A stretch of 64,000 nucleotides of DNA from Alphaproteobacteria bacterium (lineage in GTDB: Bacteria > Pseudomonadota > Alphaproteobacteria > UBA6615). How positions within the stretch are numbered: position 1 is the first letter of the stretch; every line of letters begins with the position of its first letter. The stretch lies in contig JBDXCV010000002.1 in NCBI GenBank assembly GCA_039980135.1, positions 62,001 to 126,000 of the forward strand, read 5' to 3'. Below, one piece after another: positions 15,292-23,719 of this stretch. The position numbers and the translations under genes were made by a program. The notes beneath the pieces were generated by a model. It saw only the letters and a program-made list of their open reading frames with translations, did no database searches and was not told the DNA's origin.

Positions 15292-16653
15292 ATGCAACCG
15301 ACCGTGGTCATTGTCGGACGTCCCAACGTCGGCAAATCGACGCTGTTCAACCGTTTGGTGGGCCGGCGCGAGGCGCTGGTCGACGACAGGCCGGGGGTCA
15401 CGCGCGACCGCCGCGAAGGGCAGGGTTCGCTCGGTGATCTCGAGTTCCGGATCGTCGACACGGCGGGTCTGGAGGAGGCATTCGACGACAGCCTGCCGGC
15501 ACGCATGCGCCGCCAGACCGAGCAGGCGCTCGCCGAGGCCGATGTTGTTTTCATGGTGTTCGATGCGCGCGCGGGGATCACCCCGCTCGATGAGCAATTC
15601 TCCTCATGGCTCCGCAGCCGGGATGCAAATGTCTTTCTCGTCGCCAACAAATGTGAGGGCCGCGCCGGCGAGAGCGGAGTCCTGGAATCCTATGCGCTGG
15701 GTCTGGGCGATCCGATCGCGATCTCCGCGGAGCATGGCGAGGGCATTCATCTTCTGTTTGATCCGATCGCCGCGGCCGCAGGACCGGCCGAGAGCGACAG
15801 CCGGGATGAACCCGATGCGGATCCGGATGCCGATACATCCGTGCTTCGCCTGGCGATCGTCGGGCGGCCGAATGTCGGCAAGTCGACCCTGATCAATACG
15901 GTGCTCGGCCAGGACCGGCTCCTGACCGGCCCCGAAGCCGGGATCACACGGGATGCGATATCGGTCGAATGGATGTTCGAGGGCCAGCGCATCGCGCTGG
16001 TGGATACGGCGGGTATGCGCCGCAAGGCCCGGATCGACGAGAAGCTGGAGAAACTGTCTGTCGGAAACTCACTCCACGCCATCCAGTATGCGCATGTGGT
16101 GGCGCTCGTGCTCGACAGCGAACAGATGCTCGAGCGCCAGGACCTGGCCATCGCCCGTCATGTGATCGAGGAAGGCCGCGCCTTCGTGATTGTGGTCAAC
16201 AAGTGGGACCTGATCACCGATCACAAGGCCGCACTGGATTTGTTGCATGACCGGATGCAGGTGTCGCTGCCACAGGGTGCCGGAACGCCGATCGTGACCC
16301 TGTCGGCGACGACCGGGCGCGGTCTCGACAAGCTGATGCCGGCGGTACTGGGGGCCTACAAGGACTGGAACCTGCGCATCACGACGTCGGAACTGAATGC
16401 CTGGCTGAATGATTCGATCGAGCGTCATCCGCCGCCGCTGGCGGCAAACAAGCGTCCCATCCGCCTGCGCTACGCGACCCAGCCGAAGGCCCGGCCGCCG
16501 ACCGTCGTGCTTTTCGGAAACCGGCCGGAAGACCTGCCGACCAGCTACATTCGCTATCTCGAGAACAGTTTTCGGGACAGGTTCAAGCTTGCCGGCACGC
16601 CGATCCGCGTGCTGACCCGCAAGGGTGATAACCCCTATCACGACAAGAAATAG
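15292..16653 (+). CDS. der: Ribosome-assembly GTPase Der (EngA)
   Basis: Double-GTPase involved in 50S subunit maturation. 453 residues with two tandem G domains: first P-loop G-R-P-N-V-G-K-S-T at about 8-16, D-T-A-G-L, N-K-C-E; second G-R-P-N-V-G-K-S-T at about 190, D-T-A-G-M-R-R-K, N-K-W-D. A C-terminal KH-like domain ends in R-K-G-D-N-P-Y. Nineteen nt after bamB; last gene of the operon, convergent with the SDR gene. Confidence 0.97.
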   Translation: MQPTVVIVGRPNVGKSTLFNRLVGRREALVDDRPGVTRDRREGQGSLGDLEFRIVDTAGLEEAFDDSLPARMRRQTEQALAEADVVFMVFDARAGITPLDEQFSSWLRSRDANVFLVANKCEGRAGESGVLESYALGLGDPIAISAEHGEGIHLLFDPIAAAAGPAESDSRDEPDADPDADTSVLRLAIVGRPNVGKSTLINTVLGQDRLLTGPEAGITRDAISVEWMFEGQRIALVDTAGMRRKARIDEKLEKLSVGNSLHAIQYAHVVALVLDSEQMLERQDLAIARHVIEEGRAFVIVVNKWDLITDHKAALDLLHDRMQVSLPQGAGTPIVTLSATTGRGLDKLMPAVLGAYKDWNLRITTSELNAWLNDSIERHPPPLAANKRPIRLRYATQPKARPPTVVLFGNRPEDLPTSYIRYLENSFRDRFKLAGTPIRVLTRKGDNPYHDKK

Positions 16654-16691
16654 CTGTGTCGGTGCGCAGCGCGCCGCAGGGGCGGTATCCC

Positions 16692-17417
16692 TCAGGCGAG
16701 GTCGATCAGCTCGTCGTGCCGCGTGCACGCCGGAGACGCCAGTTCCACGAATGTCCCGGTAATGTCCTCGGGAGTCTTGAGAGTTTCCGGGTCCTCGCCG
16801 GGGAACGCCGCAGCGCGCATGCCGGTGCGCGTCGCACCGGGGTTGAGCAGATTGACGCGTACGTTCGTGTCCGTCAGTTCGGATGCCCAGACATGCACAA
16901 GCGTTTCCAGGGCGGCCTTGGTGACCGCGTAGGCGCCCCAGAAGGCGCGCGGTTTGGCTGCGGCCGCGCTGGTCACCATGATCGCGCGCCCGGCGTCCGA
17001 ACGGCGCAACAACGGGTCCAGGGTTCGGATCAGGCGCCAGTTTGCATGGACGTTGACGTCGAAGACGCCATGCCACGCCTTGGCCTCATAGTGGGTGAGG
17101 GGCGTCATTTCACCCAGCGCGCCGGCGTTGCCGACCAGGATGTCGAGTTTATCGAACCGTTCCAGCAGCGCCGGTCCCAGCGTGTCGATGCGCTCGAACT
17201 CGGTCAGGTCGCACGGCACCAGCGTGGCCTGACCGCCTGCTGCCTTGATCGCATCGTCAACTTCCTCGAGACCGCCGACCGTGCGGGCGAGCAGGATTAC
17301 ATGGGCTCCCTCCGCGGCGAAACGCTTCGAGACCGCCGCGCCGACCCCGCGGGACGCGCCGGTGATCAGGGCCACGCGGCCGGCAAGGGCACCCGAGCCT
17401 GTTGTTTCGTTCGCCAT
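16692..17417 (-). CDS. Short-chain dehydrogenase/reductase
   Basis: 241 residues. NAD(P)-binding T-G-A-S-R-G-V-G near residue 19, N-A-G-A, catalytic S-A-A-A and an A-Y-A-V-T-K-A Tyr-Lys pair, N-P-G-A-T-R-T. Substrate unknown. Located 8 nt after purF on the same strand, as in many alphaproteobacteria, so it is probably the last gene of the cvpA–purF operon. Start at M-A-N-E-T-T; a longer frame would overlap purF. Confidence 0.9.
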   Translation of the reverse strand: MANETTGSGALAGRVALITGASRGVGAAVSKRFAAEGAHVILLARTVGGLEEVDDAIKAAGGQATLVPCDLTEFERIDTLGPALLERFDKLDILVGNAGALGEMTPLTHYEAKAWHGVFDVNVHANWRLIRTLDPLLRRSDAGRAIMVTSAAAAKPRAFWGAYAVTKAALETLVHVWASELTDTNVRVNLLNPGATRTGMRAAAFPGEDPETLKTPEDITGTFVELASPACTRHDELIDLA

Positions 17418-17425
17418 CGTCTCGC

Positions 17426-18901
17426 CTAGGCCAACTCGGCGAGGAGCGACATCTGCGACGTGTTGTCGGTGTCGTTCATGTCGGTGAGCATGATCGGGTA
17501 CTCGCCGCTGAAACAGGCATCGCAATATTGTGGGGCTTCGTTGTCGCGCCCTGTTTCGCCCATGGCCCGGTAGAGCCCGTCCATCGATACATAGGCCAGG
17601 CTATCGGCGCCGATCAGTTGGCGAATACCGTCCACGTCCTTGTTCGCGGCCAGGAGTTCGGACGCCTGCGGGGTGTCGATGCCGTAGAAGCAGGGGCTTC
17701 GCGTGGGCGGGCTCGAAATCCGGACATGCACCTCTGCGGCACCCGCGTTGCGGACCATCTCGACGATCTTCTGGGAGGTCGTGCCCCGGACGATGCTGTC
17801 GTCGACGAGGATCACGCGTTTGCCGTCGAGTTGGCCGCGGTTGGCATTGTGCTTCAGGCGGACGCCAAGATGGCGGATTTCATCTGTCGGTTCGATGAAG
17901 GTACGCCCGACATAGTGGTTGCGGATCAGGCCGAGTTCGAACGGGATTCCGGCTTCGGCCGCATAGCCGATCGCCGCCGGCACGCCGCTGTCGGGCACCG
18001 GGATCACCAGATCGGCTTCGACCGGACACTCGCGCGCCATCTCCGCGCCGATCGCCTTGCGTGCCTCATAGACATTCTTGCCGTCGACATTGGAATCCGG
18101 CCGGGCGAAATAGATGTACTCGAAGATGCAAAAGCGTTTGCGCGCCGGCGGGTTGGGCTTGTGGGAGTGCAGGCCGTCATCGTCGATGACGATGATCTCG
18201 CCCGGTTCCACGTCGCGCACGAAGTCCGCGCCGATGATATCCAGCGCGCAGGTCTCTGACGCCAGAATCCAGGCATCCCCGATCTGGCCCAGTACCAGCG
18301 GTCGCACGCCCAGCGGATCGCGGGCGCCGATCAGCTTGCGGCGCGACAGCGCGACGAGTGAATACGCACCGTCGATGGCTCGCAATGCCTCGATCACCCG
18401 GTCGAGAAGCCGCGCCTCCCGGCTGGTCGCGATCAGGTGCTGGATTACCTCCGTGTCCATCGTCGACTGGAAAAGCGAGCCAGCCTGAACGAGTTCACGC
18501 CGCAGCTGGCGGGCATTGGTCAGGTTGCCGTTATGGGCCAGCGCCAGCCCGCCGAAGCTGTAGTCGGCATACAGCGGCTGCACGTTACGCAGGACCGTCT
18601 CGCCGGCGGTGGAGTATCGGTTATGGCCGATCGCGGAATCGCCGGGCATCCGGTCAATCACGTCCCGGTCCCCGAAAATGTCACCGACGAGGCCCATCGC
18701 CCGGTGGGGATGAAAGCGCATGCCGTCATAGGACACGATACCGGCGGCTTCCTGCCCGCGATGCTGCAGGGCATGCAGGCCGAGCGCGGCAAATGCCGCC
18801 GCGTCTTCGGTGCCGAAGACCCCGAAGACTCCGCATTCTTCGTGGAATTTGTCCGGGTCGGCGGTTGCCTGGAACGGGTGGGTGGTGAGTGTGTTGGTCA
18901 C
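17426..18901 (-). CDS. purF: Amidophosphoribosyltransferase
   Basis: First committed step of purine synthesis: PRPP plus glutamine to phosphoribosylamine. 491 residues. E-E-C23-G-V-F-G marks the N-terminal nucleophile after a short propeptide. Glutaminase domain R-Y-S-T-A-G and H-N-G-N-L-T-N; PRPP loop V-I-L-V-D-D-S-I-V-R-G-T-T. C-terminal P-P-T-R-S-P-C-F-Y-G-I-D-T. Start overlaps the cvpA stop as ATGA. Confidence 0.97.
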   Translation of the reverse strand: MTNTLTTHPFQATADPDKFHEECGVFGVFGTEDAAAFAALGLHALQHRGQEAAGIVSYDGMRFHPHRAMGLVGDIFGDRDVIDRMPGDSAIGHNRYSTAGETVLRNVQPLYADYSFGGLALAHNGNLTNARQLRRELVQAGSLFQSTMDTEVIQHLIATSREARLLDRVIEALRAIDGAYSLVALSRRKLIGARDPLGVRPLVLGQIGDAWILASETCALDIIGADFVRDVEPGEIIVIDDDGLHSHKPNPPARKRFCIFEYIYFARPDSNVDGKNVYEARKAIGAEMARECPVEADLVIPVPDSGVPAAIGYAAEAGIPFELGLIRNHYVGRTFIEPTDEIRHLGVRLKHNANRGQLDGKRVILVDDSIVRGTTSQKIVEMVRNAGAAEVHVRISSPPTRSPCFYGIDTPQASELLAANKDVDGIRQLIGADSLAYVSMDGLYRAMGETGRDNEAPQYCDACFSGEYPIMLTDMNDTDNTSQMSLLAELA

Positions 18902-19563
18902 TGGTTCCGCCGGATCAGATCTTCGAGGCCATCGCGCTCGCGCTCGTTATACCCTTCTTGCGGCCGCGGCGCAGAGGATTCGGGGGGCCGGGTGAGACGG
19001 TCGAGCGCGTCGCGCGCGGCGTCGATGTCGTTGGCGCGTTGTTGCGCGCGTTTGAGCGCGTCGCCGGTCTCGCCAATGACCTTTGCGGGCAGCAGTTCCT
19101 TGACGAGTAGCGCGCCACGTTCAACGGCGGGCCGCGTGCGGGCGTTCTCTACCCAGGGCGGTGGCTCGTCTCCGAAAACATCGCTGAGGAAGAGAAACGC
19201 GACGGAAATGACGATCCCCGCGGTGGCAAGGCCGGCAAGCAGCCCGAGCGAACGATCGAGTGCGTTGAGCCGGCCCGCGCGGACCCAGCCGCTGAGGATG
19301 TGGCTCAACAGATGGAGCACGATCAGCGCGACGATGAACAGGGCCGCGCCGGCGACGAGGTCGGCCAGCCATTCGGGATTGATGTACCGTGCCGCAAGGG
19401 GCGAGACGCGCGCGAGCCCGAAGATCGTGATCAGGCCGGCGCCGATCCAGGATGCGACGAACAAGCCGCCCCGCACGAAACCCGTGACCAGCCCGAACAG
19501 GGCGCCGAGGAAGATTGTCGCGAGGACCGCGATATCGAAAATGCTGAAGCCGCCGAAATCCAT
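18898..19563 (-). CDS. cvpA: CvpA family membrane protein
   Basis: 221 residues, four hydrophobic helices in the first about 130 residues (F-D-I-A-V-L-A-T-I-F-L-G-A-L-F-G-L-V-T-G-F-V-R-G is the family N-terminus). A charged cytoplasmic tail ends in R-E-R-D-G-L-E-D-L-I. The family was named for colicin V production; its molecular role is unsettled, with links to envelope homeostasis. Overlaps purF by 4 nt and follows radA by 3 nt. Confidence 0.92.
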   Translation of the reverse strand: MDFGGFSIFDIAVLATIFLGALFGLVTGFVRGGLFVASWIGAGLITIFGLARVSPLAARYINPEWLADLVAGAALFIVALIVLHLLSHILSGWVRAGRLNALDRSLGLLAGLATAGIVISVAFLFLSDVFGDEPPPWVENARTRPAVERGALLVKELLPAKVIGETGDALKRAQQRANDIDAARDALDRLTRPPESSAPRPQEGYNERERDGLEDLIRRNQ

Positions 19564-19566
19564 GGC

Positions 19567-20973
19567 TCAGACCGTCGCCAGATTGCCGCGCTGCGGCGTC
19601 GTGTCGAAACGGTCGAAGAGGTCGCGCAACCGGGCGATCTCGCCGACATCGAGACGGGTTTGGGCTTTTTTACTGCCCTGCTTGCGTCCGGTGCCGAGCG
19701 GCGGTGTCCAGGCGCGCTCGAAACCCAGTTTCTCCGCTTCGCGCATACGGGCATCCGCCTGGCCCACCCCGCGGACTTCGCCGCCGAGGCCGATTTCGCC
19801 AAAGACGACCGTACGCGGCGGCAAAGGCTGTTCCAGATGGGCCGACACGAGCGCGGCCGCCACGGCCAGGTCGGCAGCGGGTTCGCCCACCCGCAGGCCG
19901 CCGGCGACGTTCAGATAGACGTCGTGGGAGCCCAGATTCATGCCGCACCGGGTCTGCAGGACCGCGATGATCATCGCCAGGCGGCTCGAATCCCAGCCGA
20001 CCACGGCGCGGCGCGGCGTACCCAGCGGGGTCGGCGCCACCAGCGCCTGAATCTCGACCAGCAGCGGCCGTGTGCCCTCGATGCCGGCGAATACGGCCGA
20101 GCCGCTGGTGGTGTCGCTGTGGCCCGCGATGAACAGTTCCGACGGGTTCTCGACCTCGGCGAGGCCTGCGTCGGTCATTTCGAAGACACCGATTTCGTCG
20201 GTGGCGCCGAACCGGTTCTTCACCGCCCGCAACAGGCGATACTGGTTGGCGCGTTCGCCCTCGAAATACAGGACGGCGTCGACCATATGCTCGAGTACCC
20301 GGGGGCCGGCAATCGCGCCTTCCTTCGTGACATGCCCGACCAGGATCATGGTCACGCCGCGGCGCTTCGCGACACGGATCAGCTCCTGGGCACAGGTGCG
20401 CACCTGTGCCACGGTGCCGGGCGCGGAATCGAGATTGTCGGCATACATCGTCTGGATCGAATCGATGATCGCGACGTCGGCGCCACCGACGGTATCAAGC
20501 GCGGCGAGGATGTCGCGGATGTTGGTGGCCGACGCCAGGTCGACCGGCGCGTCTGCCAGCCCGAGCCGTGCGGCTCGCAGGCGGATCTGATCGACGGCTT
20601 CCTCGCCCGAGATATAGGCGACGGAGACGCCGGTCCTGGCGAGCATCGCGGCCGCCTGCAACAGGAGCGTCGATTTGCCGATGCCCGGATCGCCACCAAC
20701 CAGCAACGCGGAACCCGGGACCATGCCACCCCCACAGACCCGGTCGAGCTCGGCCATGCCGGTCATGCGTCGGGTGCGCTCGTCGGGGGCGCCGTCCAGT
20801 GACGTAAATGCGACGGCCTTGCCGCCAGCCTTGGTCACGCCCTTGGGGACGTTGGTCTCGCCCGATTCCTCGACAATCGAGTTCCACTCGCCGCAACCGT
20901 CACACTTGCCGCTCCACTTGCGGTGGACCGCGCCGCAGGACTGGCACACGAAGTTGCTTGTCGCGCGCGCCAT
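19567..20973 (-). CDS. radA: DNA repair/branch-migration protein RadA
   Basis: RecA-like helicase acting in homologous recombination. 468 residues. N-terminal zinc finger C10-x2-C13…C24-x2-C27, Walker A G-G-D-P-G-I-G-K-S-T-L-L, RadA motif K-N-R-F-G, and a C-terminal Lon-like domain (R-A-V-V-G-W-D-S-S-R, L-R-V-G-E-P-A-A-D-L-A, F-G-E-I-G-L-G-G-E-V-R). Three nt after mlaF stops; same-strand run with cvpA. Confidence 0.97.
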   Translation of the reverse strand: MARATSNFVCQSCGAVHRKWSGKCDGCGEWNSIVEESGETNVPKGVTKAGGKAVAFTSLDGAPDERTRRMTGMAELDRVCGGGMVPGSALLVGGDPGIGKSTLLLQAAAMLARTGVSVAYISGEEAVDQIRLRAARLGLADAPVDLASATNIRDILAALDTVGGADVAIIDSIQTMYADNLDSAPGTVAQVRTCAQELIRVAKRRGVTMILVGHVTKEGAIAGPRVLEHMVDAVLYFEGERANQYRLLRAVKNRFGATDEIGVFEMTDAGLAEVENPSELFIAGHSDTTSGSAVFAGIEGTRPLLVEIQALVAPTPLGTPRRAVVGWDSSRLAMIIAVLQTRCGMNLGSHDVYLNVAGGLRVGEPAADLAVAAALVSAHLEQPLPPRTVVFGEIGLGGEVRGVGQADARMREAEKLGFERAWTPPLGTGRKQGSKKAQTRLDVGEIARLRDLFDRFDTTPQRGNLATV

Positions 20974-20976
20974 GGC

Positions 20977-21759
20977 CTAGACCGCAACCTGAAGCTGGAT
21001 CGGCCCGATGGAGCGTCCATTGATGAACTGGTCGACCATGTCATTTCCAGAGTGATCGATCTCGGCGACCGGACCATGCCAAACGATCCGACCTTGGTAG
21101 ATCATGGCGATATTGTCGGCGATTCGCCGTGCGCTTGCCATGTCATGTGTAATCGTCAATGCCGTCGCGCCGAGTTCGCGGACGGATTTTACGATCAGGC
21201 TGTCGATGACGCTGCCCATGATCGGGTCGAGGCCGGTTGTCGGCTCATCGAAGAACAGGATTTCAGGCCGCGTCGCGATGGCCCGCGCCAGCCCGGCGCG
21301 TTTCTGCATGCCGCCCGACAATTCGGCCGGCGATCGGTCGGCGATATCGGCGTCGAGGCCGACCATGTTCATCGCCTGCAGGGCCGCGTCACGGGCGTCG
21401 TGCCGGCGAACGCCCTGGCTCTGGATCAGGCCGAAGGCGACGTTTTCCCAGACGGGCAGGCTGTCGAACAGGGCCGCGCCCTGAAACAGCATGCCGAATT
21501 TCCGGGTCACCCGCTCACGCTCGCGCGGCGACATGCCGAGGGTTTCCTCGCCATCGATCAGAATGGAGCCGGAATCCGGCTCCAGCAGGCCGATGATGCT
21601 CTTGATGAGGACCGATTTACCCGTGCCCGAACCACCGATCACCGCGAGCGAGCGCCCGGCGGGCAGGTCCAGATCGACCCCGCGCAGAACTTCGTTGGTA
21701 CCGAACGCCTTGCGCAGGTCCCGGACCGAGATTTTCGGTGCCTCTCCGGGGGCGGTCAT
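20977..21759 (-). CDS. mlaF: ABC transporter ATPase MlaF (phospholipid trafficking)
   Basis: 260 residues. Walker A G-G-S-G-T-G-K-S, Q-loop M-L-F-Q-G-A-A-L-F-D-S-L (typical of MlaF/Ttg2A), signature L-S-G-G-M-Q-K-R, Walker B I-L-F-F-D-E-P-T-T-G-L-D-P, and switch His in T-H-D-M-A-S. With MlaE it powers intermembrane phospholipid transport that keeps outer-membrane asymmetry. Overlaps mlaE by 4 nt. No mlaD/mlaC follows here; they may be elsewhere. Confidence 0.93.
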   Translation of the reverse strand: MTAPGEAPKISVRDLRKAFGTNEVLRGVDLDLPAGRSLAVIGGSGTGKSVLIKSIIGLLEPDSGSILIDGEETLGMSPRERERVTRKFGMLFQGAALFDSLPVWENVAFGLIQSQGVRRHDARDAALQAMNMVGLDADIADRSPAELSGGMQKRAGLARAIATRPEILFFDEPTTGLDPIMGSVIDSLIVKSVRELGATALTITHDMASARRIADNIAMIYQGRIVWHGPVAEIDHSGNDMVDQFINGRSIGPIQLQVAV

Positions 21760-22526
21760 GACGCAAAGAACACGGCGGTGATGATGAAGTTGAACAGCAG
21801 CAGGAGGATCGAGGCCGAGACCACCGCGTTGGTCGTTGCCTGACCGACACCCTGTGCACCGCCCTTCGAATGGTAGCCGTGATAGGTCCCCATCAGGGCG
21901 ACGAGAAAGCCGAACACGGCGGCCTTGACGAGGCCGGAGATGAAGCCGGTCCCGTCCAGACTGTCCCAGGTGCTCTTCAGATAGGTGGTCGGATTGAAGC
22001 CGAAATCATAAATCGAGACCAGAAACCCGCCGAGTACCCCGATAACGTCTGCAACCAGGACCAGCAGGGGCAGCATGGCGATGGCGGCGATGAGGCGCGG
22101 GGCGACGAGATATTTGTAGGGGTTTGTCGAAAGGGTCGTTAGCGCGTCGATCTGCTCGGTGACGCGCATGGTGCCTATTTCGGCCGCCATCGCCGCACCG
22201 ATGCGGCCGGCGACCATCAAACCGGCGAGGACGGGGCCCAGTTCGCGGGTGATGCCCCAGACCACGACGTTGGCGATCGTGGCCTCACCGGCGAAGCCGA
22301 ATCCGCTGAAACTCTGCAACGCGAGGACCGCGCCGGTAAAAATGGCGGTCAGGCCCACCACCGGCAGGGAGTAGTAGCCGATTTCGATCATCTGCTGGAC
22401 GATCAAGCGGGGATAAAAGGGCGGCCGCACACAGTGATACAGGCCGATGCCCGCGAAGCCCGCGATCTGGCCGATCATCGCGAAGGTGGAGATCGTGCCG
22501 CGACCGATGGATGCCAGAAATCCCAT
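21756..22526 (-). CDS. mlaE: ABC transporter permease MlaE
   Basis: About 256 residues with five to six membrane helices. MlaE family segments: E-I-G-Y-Y-S-L-P-V-V-G-L-T-A-I-F-T-G, R-E-L-G-P-V-L-A-G-L-M-V-A-G-R-I-G-A-A-M-A-A-E-I-G-T-M-R-V-T-E-Q-I-D-A-L. The start at M-G-F-L-A-S-I is 2 nt after the alr stop; an in-frame extension would overlap alr. Forms a transporter with MlaF. Confidence 0.93.
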   Translation of the reverse strand: MGFLASIGRGTISTFAMIGQIAGFAGIGLYHCVRPPFYPRLIVQQMIEIGYYSLPVVGLTAIFTGAVLALQSFSGFGFAGEATIANVVVWGITRELGPVLAGLMVAGRIGAAMAAEIGTMRVTEQIDALTTLSTNPYKYLVAPRLIAAIAMLPLLVLVADVIGVLGGFLVSIYDFGFNPTTYLKSTWDSLDGTGFISGLVKAAVFGFLVALMGTYHGYHSKGGAQGVGQATTNAVVSASILLLLFNFIITAVFFAS

Positions 22527-22528
22527 GA

Positions 22529-23689
22529 TCAATTCGTTCCACCCCGGTATTCGAGATGTAGCCGCGGGCCCAGCCGGCAAAGGGTCTCATACGCGATGGT
22601 CCCGGCGGCGTCTGCGAGGTCGTCGGGGCTGACGTTGGGCCCCAGAAGTTCGACCGCTTGTCCCGGGCGACAAAGCGCGGCCGCGAGGTCGGTGACATCG
22701 ATGGTGATCAGATCCATGGAAATCCGTCCCGCGAGCGGGGCAGGCTGCCCGTCGATAAAGGCGCACATGCTGCTGCCCTCCGTATTACCGGTCGTGGTTC
22801 CGGCGGCGCGGGGGTATCCGTCGGCATAGCCTGCCGCGAGGGTCGCAATCCGACGGGTTCCGGTGACCTGATGGGCGGCACCGTATCCAACGGTCATGGG
22901 GGTGTCAACGTCACGGACTTGCAGAATTTTCGTATGAATTTCAACAACTTGTTTCATGGGATTGGGGCCATTGGCGTTCGGCCGAATCCCATAGAGTGAC
23001 GCGCCCGGCCGGACCAAATCGAAATGATAGGCGGGGCCCAGAAAAACCCCGGGCGAATTCGCCAGACTGGTTTGAAACGGGTCGATCAACGGCGTCAGGC
23101 GTTCGCACGCAGACACAAAGCCGTCGCGCTGTGCCGCGTTCATCGGATGGTCCGGCGTGTCGGCACATGCGAGATGGCTCAGGACCGTCGATATCCCGAC
23201 CCCGTCCAAACGCGCGGGCTCGGCCAATATTGTCTCGAGTTCCCCCTGGCCCAGCCCTAGTCGATTCATGCCCGTATCCACATGCAGAAAGGCATCCGGA
23301 ACTTGCATGGATGCGCCGCGGCAAGCGGCGGCCCAGGTCTCGATCTGGGGCATGCTGTTCAGGGTCGGTGTCAACCGGTTGTCGAGGAATGTAGCGATGG
23401 CTTCGGGCGTCGGCCCGTTGAGGACGACGATCTCGGCCGTGGCGTTTGTCGCGCGCAGATGCGCGCCTTCGGCCGGTGTCGCGACGAAAAACGTGTCGCA
23501 GCCCGCTTCCGCCAGCGTGCGTGTAACGGGACCGACGCCGAGGCCGTAGGCATCGGCCTTGACCGCAGCGCCGACGCGCGCGCCGGGGCAGGTGGACCGG
23601 ATCAGGCGGAAATTATCGGCGATCGCGTCCAGGTCAACGATCAGGACGGCGCCGGTATCGGCCGGGATGATAATTTCGTGTGCCGCCAA
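22529..23689 (-). CDS. alr: Alanine racemase
   Basis: PLP enzyme making D-alanine for peptidoglycan. 386 residues. A-V-K44-A-D-A-Y-G-L-G holds the PLP lysine. H-V-D-T-G-M-N-R-L-G-L, the F-D-L-V-R-P-G-A-S-L-Y-G-I barrel end, and V-G-Y-G-A with the second catalytic Tyr; M-D-L-I-T-I-D-V-T in the C-terminal beta domain. Between dnaB (30 nt upstream) and mlaE. Confidence 0.96.
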   Translation of the reverse strand: MAAHEIIIPADTGAVLIVDLDAIADNFRLIRSTCPGARVGAAVKADAYGLGVGPVTRTLAEAGCDTFFVATPAEGAHLRATNATAEIVVLNGPTPEAIATFLDNRLTPTLNSMPQIETWAAACRGASMQVPDAFLHVDTGMNRLGLGQGELETILAEPARLDGVGISTVLSHLACADTPDHPMNAAQRDGFVSACERLTPLIDPFQTSLANSPGVFLGPAYHFDLVRPGASLYGIRPNANGPNPMKQVVEIHTKILQVRDVDTPMTVGYGAAHQVTGTRRIATLAAGYADGYPRAAGTTTGNTEGSSMCAFIDGQPAPLAGRISMDLITIDVTDLAAALCRPGQAVELLGPNVSPDDLADAAGTIAYETLCRLGPRLHLEYRGGTN

Positions 23690-23719
23690 GGGTTTAGTGC
23701 CTTGTAACCATGGAAGGCT

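Noticed and set aside
14094-15650. Long open frame (518 codons) antisense to bamB/der
   Set aside because: Shadow of real genes in G+C-rich DNA; Arg/His/Gly-rich with no recognisable motif, while bamB and der on the other strand are unambiguous.
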